Translations under genes and position numbers: made by a program | Assembly (NCBI RefSeq): GCF_030523955.1 | Contig: NZ_JAUNHL010000020.1 | Span: 9,860 to 44,198, forward strand | Length of the DNA: 34,339 nt | Direction of reading: 5' to 3' | From: Neisseria sp. | Lineage (GTDB): Bacteria > Pseudomonadota > Gammaproteobacteria > Burkholderiales > Neisseriaceae | In this document: positions 8,952 through 17,305 of the stretch, one piece after another | Layout: every line of letters starts with the position of its first letter | Numbering within the stretch: the stretch's first letter is position 1 | The notes under the pieces: generated by a model | Seen by the model: the letters and a program-made list of their open reading frames with translations, nothing else | Told to the model about the DNA's origin: nothing | Databases searched by the model: none

Positions 8952-9770
8952 TCATGGTTTGGTTTTTTTCTGTCCTTCGAGAGAGCGTAAACAGCGGCGG
9001 TTGAGTGATTTGCGGCCATTATCCAACAACCAGCCCCATTTATTGAAATAACGGATGGCGGATTGAATGTGGATGTTGCGCAGCTTGGGATTGGCATAGG
9101 AAGCTTGTTGGTGCTCATGCACGATTACGCAGTCCGGCAGATAACAGTTGCCGAAGCGTTCGGCACAGCGGCGGGATAAGTCGATATCTTCCAAATACAT
9201 AAAATAGCGCTCGTCGAAACCGCCTAATGCCAATAAAGCGGAGGATTTGAACAGCATAAAACTGCCGGATAAAAAAGGGATAAAACTCGGTTGGGTGATA
9301 TCGTAATCTGATAACATAAAACGGCGGTCCAGACGCTCGGCAAGCGATGGCAGAAAACGGCGGGCAAACAAATCCAACGGGCTGGGTAGCAAGCGCCGGC
9401 CATATTGGTCGCGACCATCGGGATAAACCACTTTGGGGGCAAATAGGCCTTCCGGGCGCTGTAATGCTTCGTGGATCAAGGTTTCGTAATCGGCGGTTTC
9501 AAAGCGGATGTCAGGATTGCAAATCAGGAATAAATCGCTTTCTTGTGCATAGCGTCGGATGGCAAGATTATGCCCGTAGCCGAAACCACCGTTGAGGGGA
9601 GCGGCAAGGTATTCGATTCGGGGGTTGTTTAGTTCAGCGGCCCAGCAGCAGCCACCGTTGTCGACTAGGATGATTTTATTGGTTAACGGGCTGGTAAGCA
9701 GGCTATCCAGCGTAGCTTGGATGTCTTGCTGTTGATGCTGGTAGAGGACGATGGAGGTAATGAGGTTCAT
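8952..9770 (-). CDS. Family 2 glycosyltransferase, rhamnosyltransferase-like
   Basis: A cytoplasmic GT-A-fold enzyme of 272 aa that adds a sugar to a lipid-linked glycan. The start (MNLITSIVLYQHQ) is the usual GT2 beta strand; LVDNGG (35-40) carries the first nucleotide-binding Asp, NGGFGYGHNLAI (60-71) is typical of WbbL-like rhamnosyltransferases, NPDIRF (85-90) holds the metal-binding motif, and FMYLEDIDLSRR (near 195-206) the ED acceptor-side motif. With rmlD in the same operon, dTDP-rhamnose is a reasonable donor, but this is inference. Its start overlaps the stop of the preceding glycosyltransferase gene (ATGA). Confidence 0.88.
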   Translation of the reverse strand: MNLITSIVLYQHQQQDIQATLDSLLTSPLTNKIILVDNGGCCWAAELNNPRIEYLAAPLNGGFGYGHNLAIRRYAQESDLFLICNPDIRFETADYETLIHEALQRPEGLFAPKVVYPDGRDQYGRRLLPSPLDLFARRFLPSLAERLDRRFMLSDYDITQPSFIPFLSGSFMLFKSSALLALGGFDERYFMYLEDIDLSRRCAERFGNCYLPDCVIVHEHQQASYANPKLRNIHIQSAIRYFNKWGWLLDNGRKSLNRRCLRSLEGQKKTKP

Positions 9771-10804
9771 ACGGTTTTAACCGGGCCGTTTTCAGATAAC
9801 AAGTCGATCAGCTCGGTGAGCCTATTTTCTACTTTGGCATGTGAGGCTGGTAGTTCTTTCATCATGGCAGTTTCAATGGCAGTGGCGATGGAATCAACAT
9901 CCATGGGATCAAAAGTGAGCGAGGGCGTGCAGATGGCATGAGTATAGGGTAAATCCGCACCAATAATTTTACAGCCTAAGGAGATGCCTTCTACCAAGCC
10001 CAATCCAAAGCTTTCTGCCAAGGAGGGAAAAATAATATATTGTGCAGCTTGGTAGCGTCGGGTGAGTTCTTCTCGGCCGACAAAGCCGATGTTCTCGATG
10101 GGATAACCTTGGGCTTGCGCTCGAGTGATAGCAACCAATATTTTGGGGTAATCTTGATTGACGGTTACGATCAGTTTGCCTTTTTGAGTGCGGTTATAAA
10201 CACGGCAGAAGGCTTGTATCAGGCGGATATGGTTTTTATTGTCTTGCGCGTTGCTGACATACAAAAAAGTATCGGCTTGCCGTTCAATGTCACTAAATGG
10301 AAGTAACTCAGGAAAAAATGGCAGAATTTCGATTTTTTCGGCTTGGCCGAAGGTGTCGGTAAATTGAGCCTGCAAAGTCGGCGACTGCACCAGCCACCGA
10401 TCGGTATTGGGGCTGCTGTGGCGGATAATGGCAACTTTCAGGCGAAATTTGAGCTTTTCCACCAGGCTGAAATCCGGCGGTACACTGATGTACATAGGAT
10501 TGTGGAAATAAGTATAGGTTTCGGCTGTTTGACGGGTGAGTGGCGGGATATTGCCCAATACAAATACTTTGGAAAATAAATGTTGGTGTTGGCGGTAAAA
10601 GCGATAGCGTGACCACAAAGGAAGAGCGGTAGACAAATAGATGGCGCGATTGGAAGATTTTATTGAATAAGGTTTGTGCGCCAGGCGTTGATCGAATAAA
10701 TAAAATACCGGAATATCGGTTTTTTCCAGATTGGTTACCAGATAATCCAGCAGAATTTTTCCACCGCCGTTGTGTATGTAAAGAGCATCAATCAGTATCA
10801 TCAT
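9767..10804 (-). CDS. Family 4-type glycosyltransferase
   Basis: A GT-B-fold transferase of about 346 aa. The N-terminal MILIDALYIHNGGGKILLDYL resembles the first strand and Gly-rich acceptor loop. The C-terminal half has the glycosyltransferases-group-1 pattern: FLYVSNAQDNKNHIRLIQAF, GFVGREELTRRYQAAQYIIFPSLAESFGLGLVEGISLG with the E-x7-E element, then IIGADLPYTHAICTPSLTFDP. The open frame extends to 10912, but those 36 codons would overlap the flippase gene by 32 bases and lack family-like sequence, so the start is placed at the double ATG at 10801-10804. No clear Shine-Dalgarno at either. It is coupled to the GT2 gene by a four-base overlap. Confidence 0.85.
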   Translation of the reverse strand: MMILIDALYIHNGGGKILLDYLVTNLEKTDIPVFYLFDQRLAHKPYSIKSSNRAIYLSTALPLWSRYRFYRQHQHLFSKVFVLGNIPPLTRQTAETYTYFHNPMYISVPPDFSLVEKLKFRLKVAIIRHSSPNTDRWLVQSPTLQAQFTDTFGQAEKIEILPFFPELLPFSDIERQADTFLYVSNAQDNKNHIRLIQAFCRVYNRTQKGKLIVTVNQDYPKILVAITRAQAQGYPIENIGFVGREELTRRYQAAQYIIFPSLAESFGLGLVEGISLGCKIIGADLPYTHAICTPSLTFDPMDVDSIATAIETAMMKELPASHAKVENRLTELIDLLSENGPVKTV

Positions 10805-10880
10805 ATTAGTGTTGTTTTCAGGGTAAGAGACAAACCGCTTAAGTGCGAAACCGAGGAGTTTGTTTGAAATAAGATAAGGT

Positions 10881-12392
10881 TTACTCGGTTTGATAAATTG
10901 TCCGGTAAACATAGCGGTTCAGCAAGCGGAATAATGGCAAAAACAGCAAAGCAGCAGCCAGAGCGCACAGTGCAGCGAAGCTCAGCCATACGATATAGCT
11001 GTGAATCGTGTAATGAGCCAGATAAGTGTTTAAGCCGTAGGCAAAGAGAACAGCGATTGTACACACGGTTAAATATTTTATCAGTGATAAAGTGAGAGGT
11101 AAGTTTAAAATATGTTGGTGAATGTAGCTGTTAATTTCCATAAAACGCCAGCCAAACACGATTAGTGAGGCGGTAACGACTCCCTGTAGGCCGAAGAAGT
11201 AAGCGGCAACGCCGGTGATGCTAATGTGTAGACCCGCTTCCAGCAGGTAACGGTTGCGGGTGGCTTTGAAGTGTCCGGCGGCTTGAATTAGGCTTTCGCC
11301 CGGTAGGCGCAGGCAGTCGGCTAAAGAGGCCAGCAGAAAAATAAAGGCAAACACCGGTTGGTAATATTCGGCATCGGTCATGTTACGGGTGTATAAGTCG
11401 ATAAAAGGCATCAGCAAAGCGCTGGTGCAGCCAAATACACCGGCAGCGGCAATCAAAAACAAGGTGTCGTAACGATGGTAATGGTATCGGACTACTTGGG
11501 TGCTTTGTTCGGCTAGGAGCTTGCCAAATACGGCCTGGGTGCCATTGGAGATAGATTGCAACAACATTTTCAATGCGGCAAAAACCAGATAGTAAATGGC
11601 ATAAATACTGGCATCTTTCAGGCTGCAAAATAACACGATATAGGCAATAGGAGCACCGTAAACAGCCAGTAGGCAAAGCTGCTGGACAAAGGCTTCCCGT
11701 TTTTGTGTGATGTGGGTGGAGCTGCCGGGTGAGGGAATGTCGGCTGGGAACTTGAGGTTGCGGTAAGCGTAGCGGATGTAGCAGTAAACGAGCGTGATGC
11801 GGATCAGTGTGGCGGCAATCAGGCTGTATTGAGCGGTTAAGACATCGTGGTTGTGGATGATTAGCCAATAGGCGATGGCGACATTAATGAGGGTCGCAAC
11901 CGATTGGATGAGGGAGTAAACATAAGTTTTCTGGTCGGCAACCAATAGCACACGGTAGGTGCCGATAAAGAAGAAATCTGCAAGGCTGGTGATACCCAAT
12001 ATCAGGATAATCTGAAACGCCAGCAGACTATCGATCTGGGTGCGGGTAACCCAAGAATAGGAGGCGGCCAGTATCAATAAACCCGCGATAAACAGGGTGC
12101 CGGAGAGTCGGTAGAGCTTACGGGTTTCGCCCAATATCCGGTTGCGGTGTAATAGGTCTTTATCTGCCAGCGGCTGATACAGTGCGGCAATGCTGGCCGC
12201 ACCTATACCGGCCTCCACAATGCTGAGGTAAAAGATAAAATGTTTGGACGAAGCTAAAAAGCCATTAACGGTTGAACCGTAATGGCTGATAATCAGAGGC
12301 GGTAGGATGAAGCCACTAACGACCGTAACGATTTGCCAGAGCAAATGTGATGAGAAGTTTTTGATAAAAGTGGCTTTAGCCGTGCTCAGCAT
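10881..12392 (-). CDS. Lipid-linked oligosaccharide flippase, Wzx/PST-like
   Basis: A 503-aa polytopic inner-membrane protein with about 12-14 hydrophobic helices, consistent with the polysaccharide-transporter family that flips undecaprenyl-linked repeat units to the periplasm. The N-terminal pattern (FIKNFSSHLLWQIVTVVSGFILPPLIISHYG, about 10-40) and the Gly-containing second helix are typical. Wzx proteins share little sequence, so the call rests on topology, size and its place between rmlD and two glycosyltransferases. It begins 12 bases after the rmlD stop. No Wzy polymerase or Wzz is present in the window. Confidence 0.85.
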   Translation of the reverse strand: MLSTAKATFIKNFSSHLLWQIVTVVSGFILPPLIISHYGSTVNGFLASSKHFIFYLSIVEAGIGAASIAALYQPLADKDLLHRNRILGETRKLYRLSGTLFIAGLLILAASYSWVTRTQIDSLLAFQIILILGITSLADFFFIGTYRVLLVADQKTYVYSLIQSVATLINVAIAYWLIIHNHDVLTAQYSLIAATLIRITLVYCYIRYAYRNLKFPADIPSPGSSTHITQKREAFVQQLCLLAVYGAPIAYIVLFCSLKDASIYAIYYLVFAALKMLLQSISNGTQAVFGKLLAEQSTQVVRYHYHRYDTLFLIAAAGVFGCTSALLMPFIDLYTRNMTDAEYYQPVFAFIFLLASLADCLRLPGESLIQAAGHFKATRNRYLLEAGLHISITGVAAYFFGLQGVVTASLIVFGWRFMEINSYIHQHILNLPLTLSLIKYLTVCTIAVLFAYGLNTYLAHYTIHSYIVWLSFAALCALAAALLFLPLFRLLNRYVYRTIYQTE

Positions 12393-12404
12393 ACAATTGT
12401 TGTC

Positions 12405-13262
12405 TTACAGTTTCGGGATAATCTGTCCCAAAGCTGCCTGCCAATCGGATACCTTAATGCCGTGCGATTTGATTTTGTCGCAGCTCATCACGCTGTAAGG
12501 CGGGCGGCTGGCCGGAGTGGGGTAGGCGCTGGTGGCGATGCCGTTGGTAACGGGTACCGGGAAAGCGGGATCTTTTTGCTGGGCAGTTTGGAAAATCGCA
12601 CGGGCAAAATCGCACCAGCTCACGGTTTTGTCGCCGCAGTAATGGTAAAGGCCGGTCGGGAAGGTGGGCAGTTGCAGGGCATCGATGATGGCTTGTGCCA
12701 AATCGCCGGCGTAAGTGGGGTTGCCGATTTGGTCGTCTACCACACCTAAGGTGTCGCGCTCTTTGGCTAGGCGCAGCATGGTTTTGACGAAATTGTTGCC
12801 GTATTCGGAGAATACCCAAGAAGTGCGGATAACCATGCTGTTGGGATTGGCAGACAAGGCCAATAATTCGCCGGCGAGCTTGGATTTGCCGTATATGCCG
12901 GTGGGCTCGGGTGCGTCTTTTTCGCTATAGGGATTTTTGGCGTGGCCGCTGAATACATAATCGGTGGAGACATGTACGAACTTGGCGGCAACGGCTTGTG
13001 CGGCGACGGCCAGATTGCGGGTGCCGTCGGCGTTGACGGCAAACGCTTTGTCGTGATCGCTTTCGGCTTTGTCGACAGCGGTATAGGCGGCGGCATTAAC
13101 GACGGCATCGGGTTGGAAGTTTTTCACCATATTCAAAACAGCGGCTTCATCGGTGATGTCCAGCGTTTGCGAGTCGGTGGCAATCAGCTCCCAGTTTTCA
13201 GGCAGGCGGTCTTTAAAACATTGACCCAATTGGCCTTTGGCACCGGTCAGCAGAATTCTCAT
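12405..13262 (-). CDS. rfbD: dTDP-4-dehydrorhamnose reductase
   Basis: Last step of dTDP-L-rhamnose synthesis (also called rmlD), reducing dTDP-6-deoxy-L-lyxo-4-hexulose with NAD(P)H. The 285-aa length is standard. The cofactor loop GAKGQLG (7-13), VNAAAYTAVDKAE (55-67), HVSTDYVFSG (97-106) and the catalytic YGKSK with Tyr124 and Lys128 are all present. An AAGGAT Shine-Dalgarno precedes the ATG. It heads the glycan operon. rmlA, rmlB and rmlC are not in the window. Its product can serve both this operon and EarP at 23,296-24,468. Confidence 0.96.
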   Translation of the reverse strand: MRILLTGAKGQLGQCFKDRLPENWELIATDSQTLDITDEAAVLNMVKNFQPDAVVNAAAYTAVDKAESDHDKAFAVNADGTRNLAVAAQAVAAKFVHVSTDYVFSGHAKNPYSEKDAPEPTGIYGKSKLAGELLALSANPNSMVIRTSWVFSEYGNNFVKTMLRLAKERDTLGVVDDQIGNPTYAGDLAQAIIDALQLPTFPTGLYHYCGDKTVSWCDFARAIFQTAQQKDPAFPVPVTNGIATSAYPTPASRPPYSVMSCDKIKSHGIKVSDWQAALGQIIPKL

Positions 13263-13329
13263 TGTGTTATCCTTTTTAATTGGTTTTTGCTTTGGCTGGT
13301 ATTGTAAAGCGATACGCTGAAAAAATACA

Positions 13330-13411
13330 GTAACCGTTTGGCGAAAATAGGTGCACAGTAGGGTTTGTTGTTTATATACTCATGTTTTTGAGGGTGCAAC
13401 CAAGCGGTTAC
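13330..13411. repeat. Dispersed inverted repeat in the rfbD-lemA divergent spacer
   Basis: GTAACCGTTTGG (13330-13341) and CCAAGCGGTTAC (13400-13411) are inverted copies with one mismatch, separated by 58 bases. The spacer between holds a plausible lemA promoter. It could be a pair of operator half-sites or coincidence. Confidence 0.35.
13352..13380 (+). promoter_or_regulatory. Candidate sigma-70 promoter for lemA operon
   Basis: TGCACA (13352-13357, four of six to consensus) and TATACT (13375-13380, five of six) are 17 bp apart, about 95 bases before the lemA ATG. Predicted by eye only. Confidence 0.35.
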
Positions 13412-13475
13412 TTTGGTGTCTGATTGTGTTGCGTACTATTTTCAAGCAGATAAATAATCAAAGGGAGTGGGTAAT

Positions 13476-14066
13476 ATGTTGAAAAAATGGTTGATGGCAG
13501 CAACGGTGGCGCTTTCGTTGTTTTCTTTGAGCGGCTGCGGTTACAACACCATGCAAACGCAGGACGAGGCGGCCAATGCGGCTTGGTCGGAAGTGTTAAA
13601 CCAATATCAGCGGCGTGCGGATTTGATTCCGAATTTGGTGAATACGGTAAAAGGCTATGCTTCTCACGAGGAAAAAGTGTTAACCGAGGTAACCGAGGCG
13701 CGCAGCAAGGTGGGCAGTATCCAGATGACGGCAGAGGACGCGGCCAATCCTGAAAAGCTCAAGCAATACGGCGAGGCGCAAGGCGAATTGAGCAGCGCTT
13801 TGTCGCGCTTATTGGTAGTAACGGAAAATTACCCGCAATTGAAAGCCGATCAGAACTTCCGCGATTTGCAGGCGCAGTTGGAGGGTACGGAAAACCGGGT
13901 GACTTTGGCGCGCAACAACTACATTAAAGCGGTGCAGACTTACAACACCACTTTACGCCAGTTCCCGCAGAACATCACCGCTAAGGTTTTCGGCATGGAG
14001 GCGCGGCCTCAGTTTACGGTTGAAAACGAGAAGGCGGTTTCTACTGCGCCTAAGGTTGAGTTTTAA
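13476..14066 (+). CDS. lemA: LemA family protein, predicted lipoprotein
   Basis: A 196-aa member of the LemA family, an envelope-anchored helical-bundle protein whose role is not settled. The ATG at 13476 has an AGGGAG Shine-Dalgarno eight bases upstream; a GTG three codons earlier lies inside that site and is not used here. The N-terminus (KK, a hydrophobic stretch, then LSGC) is a lipoprotein signal with lipidation at Cys21, where most LemA proteins have a plain membrane helix. Family motifs DEAANAAWSEVLNQYQRRADLIPNLVNTVKGYA and NYPQLKADQNFRDLQAQLEGTEN are split here by position: roughly residues 28-60 and 114-136. Two TPM-domain genes follow, a common partnership. Confidence 0.94.
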   Translation: MLKKWLMAATVALSLFSLSGCGYNTMQTQDEAANAAWSEVLNQYQRRADLIPNLVNTVKGYASHEEKVLTEVTEARSKVGSIQMTAEDAANPEKLKQYGEAQGELSSALSRLLVVTENYPQLKADQNFRDLQAQLEGTENRVTLARNNYIKAVQTYNTTLRQFPQNITAKVFGMEARPQFTVENEKAVSTAPKVEF

Positions 14067-14072
14067 TCCGCT

Positions 14073-14113
14073 TTTCAGACAGGCATGGAGGCGCAAACCA
14101 TGCCTGTCTGAAA
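14073..14113. repeat. DUS inverted repeat inside the lemA operon
   Basis: Exact DUS copies at 14074-14085 (minus) and 14101-14112 (plus) form a 16-bp perfect stem with a nine-base loop, between lemA and the first TPM gene. There is no T run, so it may attenuate or process the transcript. Confidence 0.85.
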
Positions 14114-14146
14114 CGATTAAGCTATTAATTAAAAAAGGAAATGCTT

Positions 14147-15040
14147 ATGTTGTCTGTTGTGCAACGGCTGGGTGTGTTGGTTGCCATGCTGTTTACCAGC
14201 TGTTGGCTGCTGGCGGCCGATTTGGCGGCCATTCCCAAGCTGACGGCGCCGGTAATGGATACGGCGGGCATGATGCAGCCGCAGGCGCGCGAGGAGTTGA
14301 ACCGGCATCTTTTGCAATACAGCCGCGAAAAAGGCAGCCAGATTGTGGTGCTGACGGTGCCGGCCATTGCGCCGGAAACCACGTTTGAGTATTCGGCGCG
14401 GGTGATGCAGGATTGGCAGCTGGGCCGTTCGGCGCAAAGCGACGGTGTTTTATTGTTGTTGGTACGCGACGAACGTAAGTCTTTTCTGGCGGTCGGCCGT
14501 GGTTTGGAAGGAGCGATTCCCGACGTATATGCGCGCCGGATTTTGGACGAAGTGATGGCGCCGTATTTGCGTGCGGGTAAAACCGACGAGGGCATAGGCG
14601 CGGCGGTCGGCCAGATTGAGAAATTGATCGCCGGCGAGAGCCTGCCGGCGCCTGAGCAAACACAATCGGACGAATCGGTTGCCGACCAAGTGATTACTTT
14701 ACTGGTGCTAACCATTTTTATCGGCGGCTTTTTACGCGCGGTATTCGGCCGTACTTTGGGCAGCTTGATTACCGGCGGAGCGGTGTTCAGCTCGGTATGG
14801 ATGTTATTCGGCTGGGGGGTGGTGATTGCGGTGGTAGCCGGCTTTATCGGCGCAGTAGTCACTTTTATTCTCGGTTTGGGTAATTTTGTCGGTGGCGGCG
14901 GCCGCGGCGGCGGTTGGGGCGGCGGTACCGGCGGATTCGGTGGCGGCTATAGCGGAGGCAGAAGCAGCGGCGGTTTCGGCGGCGGTTTCAGTGGCGGTGG
15001 CGGCAGTTTCGGCGGCGGCGGCGCGTCGGGGAGTTGGTAA
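14147..15040 (+). CDS. TPM-domain protein with Gly-rich C-terminus (YgcG type)
   Basis: An exported or membrane-anchored protein of 297 aa. A signal-like N-terminus (about 1-25) is followed by a TPM domain (about 30-165, DUF477/TLP18.3-Psb32-MOLO-1) with VMDTAGMMQPQAREELNRHL, SQIVVLTVPAI and DGVLLLLVRDERKSFLAVGRGLEG. Then come hydrophobic helices (about 178-245) and a Gly/Ser-rich tail ending FGGGGASGSW. The start is placed at the second ATG (14147), because AAGGAA directly abuts the first ATG (14141) and is properly spaced from the second. Biochemical role is uncertain; TPM proteins have been linked to phosphatase activity and protein repair. Confidence 0.88.
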   Translation: MLSVVQRLGVLVAMLFTSCWLLAADLAAIPKLTAPVMDTAGMMQPQAREELNRHLLQYSREKGSQIVVLTVPAIAPETTFEYSARVMQDWQLGRSAQSDGVLLLLVRDERKSFLAVGRGLEGAIPDVYARRILDEVMAPYLRAGKTDEGIGAAVGQIEKLIAGESLPAPEQTQSDESVADQVITLLVLTIFIGGFLRAVFGRTLGSLITGGAVFSSVWMLFGWGVVIAVVAGFIGAVVTFILGLGNFVGGGGRGGGWGGGTGGFGGGYSGGRSSGGFGGGFSGGGGSFGGGGASGSW

Positions 15041-15549
15041 TGGAACAAAATAAATTCAAACGTATCTGGCAACATTTGCAGCACCCGGGTTTTCGTGTCC
15101 GCCGGCTGTTTGCCGAGCGGCAGTTGCAGGCGTTGGCGGAATCCATCGCGCAATCGGAGCGGCATCATCAAGGCCAAATCCGTTTTGTGATCGAATCGCA
15201 CTTCCCGCTGGAAGCGCTGTGGCAGGGAATGACCACTCAAACACGCGCATGGCAGTGGTTTGGCGAATTGGGCGTGTGGGATACCGAAGCCAATTGCGGC
15301 GTATTGGTTTATGTTTCTTTTGCCGACCATCAGGTGGAAATCGTGGCCGATCGCGGCATAGCGGCGCGGGTGCCGCAACAGGCTTGGCAGGCCGCTTGCG
15401 ACAGTATCTTGGCCGGTTTTCGCGCCGGTGAATACGACCGCGGTTTGGGCGATGGCTTGCGGCAGATTACCGAGATTTTGCAGCAACACTACCCGCGCGG
15501 CGAATCGGCAAGCGGCGACGAGCTTCCGAACACGGTGGTATTGCGCTGA
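15040..15549 (+). CDS. TPM-domain protein, second copy, cytoplasmic type
   Basis: A 169-aa protein with a TPM-like domain (about 25-150): ALAESIAQSERHHQGQIRFVIES, then DTEANCGVLVYVSFADHQVEIVADRGIAARV and a helix ending LGDGLRQITEILQQHYP. No signal peptide or membrane helix. The ATG overlaps the preceding gene's TAA by one base (TAATG) with GGGGAG six bases upstream, so the two are translationally coupled; a TTG two codons earlier is less likely. It follows the lemA/TPM order seen in many Proteobacteria. Function unknown. Confidence 0.87.
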   Translation: MEQNKFKRIWQHLQHPGFRVRRLFAERQLQALAESIAQSERHHQGQIRFVIESHFPLEALWQGMTTQTRAWQWFGELGVWDTEANCGVLVYVSFADHQVEIVADRGIAARVPQQAWQAACDSILAGFRAGEYDRGLGDGLRQITEILQQHYPRGESASGDELPNTVVLR

Positions 15550-15569
15550 AACAGCGATGCATCCATCCG

Positions 15570-15596
15570 GCACGGGCATCCTGCCCGTGCTTTTTT
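15570..15596 (+). terminator. Rho-independent terminator of the lemA operon
   Basis: GCACGGGC and GCCCGTGC pair around a five-base loop and are followed by six T residues, 20 bases after the last stop codon. Confidence 0.92.
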
Positions 15597-15692
15597 GTCC
15601 ACAGCTTATCCCGATTGCGCCCCACAAGCTGCGTGCTCAGGGGATGGTTTGCAAATTATGCACCGAAAACTTTTTCTTCTTTGTGGGTGTTT

Positions 15693-15701
15693 TGTGGATA
15701 A
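15693..15701 (+). promoter_or_regulatory. Perfect DnaA-box word in the spacer before the DUF445 gene
   Basis: TGTGGATAA matches the DnaA consensus exactly. A related TGTCCACAGCTTATCCC lies about 85 bases upstream. The 15,597-15,906 spacer holds no gene that I can support. One box alone may be chance or a DnaA-responsive site. Confidence 0.4.
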
Positions 15702-15757
15702 GTGAAGTAAAGGGCTGAAACGGCAAGAAGAAATTGATTTGCTTAAATAATAGGCAA

Positions 15758-15868
15758 TGCCTGTCTGAAACGTATTGATGCTAGTGTCAATTGTCAACAG
15801 CCCCTAGAAGGTGAAACGGAGATGCGGATGAATCTTCGGTTTTTTAGCGATATAATTTCAGACAGGCA
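15758..15868. repeat. Two single DUS copies in the spacer
   Basis: Exact TGCCTGTCTGAA at 15758-15769 and its reverse complement at 15857-15868, 87 bases apart. They are too far apart for an ordinary hairpin; the second lies 38 bases before the DUF445 gene. Confidence 0.8.
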
Positions 15869-15906
15869 TTGAGTGAGTCTATATCAAGCCATACGGAATC
15901 TGAACG

Positions 15907-17223
15907 ATGACTATCCTTTCCCACGAAGTGCGCGCCGAAATGGCGAGAAAAAGATTGAAACACAGCCGGATGCTGGCCACCGGCTTGCTGTTGTTTGCCT
16001 GCCTGCTGTTTATTCTGGCTTCGTTGTGGATCAAACAATATCCCGGCTTGGGCTATCTCAAGGCGTTTGCCGAAGCGGCGATGGTGGGGGCGCTGGCCGA
16101 TTGGTTTGCGGTAACTGCGCTCTTTCGCCATCCCTTGGGCATTCCCATTCCGCATACTGCCATTTTGCCGAAAAATCAGGTGCGGATAGCAGAAGAACTC
16201 GGCCGGTTTATCGAGCATAATTTTATCCAGGGCAAACCGATTGCGGTGCGGGTATACCGCGCCGAGCCCAGCGAAAAACTGCTGGCCTGGTTGGCGGCCA
16301 ACCGCGAAACCTGGCTGCCGTGGGCGGTACGCCAGCTGCCGGCTTTGCTGAAGGTGGCCAAGCCCGATCAAGTCGCCCGTTTTGCGGGGCAACTTTTGGA
16401 ACAGCAATACAGCGGGAACAAAATCGGCAAAACGCTGGCCGATATGTTGGCAGTGCTTAAGGCTCAAGGTTTGGACGAAGTGTTGCTGCTTTCGCTGATC
16501 AAACAGATACGCCGCTGGCTGCACGATCCGGAAACGCGTAGCCTGCTGGAAGAGAACCTGCGCGAATGGGCGATGAAAATCGAAAGCGATGCGCCAACTA
16601 CGTGGGAGCGCATCAAATCCTCGCTTAAAGGCACCTTGGTGGATAAGGTGGACGGCTGGGTAGCGGAAAAAGCGCTGGATTGGGCCGACGCTTATCTGGC
16701 GGCGGCGCTGGAGAATCCGCAGCATACTTTGCGCCGTCATTTCGCCGAGCAGACCGAACGCATTCAGTCTGCCCTAATCCATTCGCGGCTGTGGCACAAG
16801 CGGCTGGAGGCTGGCAAGCGAGAGCTTGCGCAATCACCGGCGCTGGAGGAAAGTATGATGCGTTTATGGCGTGGTTTGCAGCATTGGAGCGAGGGCGATG
16901 TGTTGAAAGACGATTCGCTTTGCTTGGCGCAGGCCAACAAATTGCTCGACCATATGCTGGCGCAGGCGCAGGTTTATCCGCGTTTTATGAAGCGGCTCGA
17001 TATGCGGATTTCGCTGATTGTGCGGGATTTCATCCAAAACTATAAAGACCGCGCCGCCCAGTTTGTCGCCGAAAAGGTGAAAAGCTGGGACAGCGCGCAG
17101 ATGGTGGAGAAGCTGGAATTGAGCGTGGGCAAGGATTTGCAGTTTATCCGGATTAACGGTACGCTGGTCGGCGGTTTGGTCGGCCTGTTGATTTATGCGC
17201 TGTCGCAGTGGTTGTTGGCGTGA
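15907..17223 (+). CDS. DUF445 family inner-membrane protein (YjiN-like)
   Basis: A 438-aa protein of the DUF445 family, function unknown. It has a hydrophobic helix near the N-terminus (about 22-43, LATGLLLFACLLFILASLW), the family-typical GALADWFAVTALFRHPLGIPIPHTAILP (61-88) followed by NQVRIAEELGRFIEHNFI, a long helical cytoplasmic or periplasmic body, and a C-terminal hydrophobic helix (about 416-437, INGTLVGGLVGLLIYALSQWLL). The ATG at 15907 follows directly after CGATG, with no strong Shine-Dalgarno. It lies in the same direction as pip, 82 bases upstream, with no terminator between. Confidence 0.9.
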   Translation: MTILSHEVRAEMARKRLKHSRMLATGLLLFACLLFILASLWIKQYPGLGYLKAFAEAAMVGALADWFAVTALFRHPLGIPIPHTAILPKNQVRIAEELGRFIEHNFIQGKPIAVRVYRAEPSEKLLAWLAANRETWLPWAVRQLPALLKVAKPDQVARFAGQLLEQQYSGNKIGKTLADMLAVLKAQGLDEVLLLSLIKQIRRWLHDPETRSLLEENLREWAMKIESDAPTTWERIKSSLKGTLVDKVDGWVAEKALDWADAYLAAALENPQHTLRRHFAEQTERIQSALIHSRLWHKRLEAGKRELAQSPALEESMMRLWRGLQHWSEGDVLKDDSLCLAQANKLLDHMLAQAQVYPRFMKRLDMRISLIVRDFIQNYKDRAAQFVAEKVKSWDSAQMVEKLELSVGKDLQFIRINGTLVGGLVGLLIYALSQWLLA

Positions 17224-17305
17224 GCGAAAAAATGCAAGATCCGATCGGTATCTACAACCATAGCTATTAAAAATATTAGTTATTTCGAAACAGGAGGAAA
17301 CAAAG

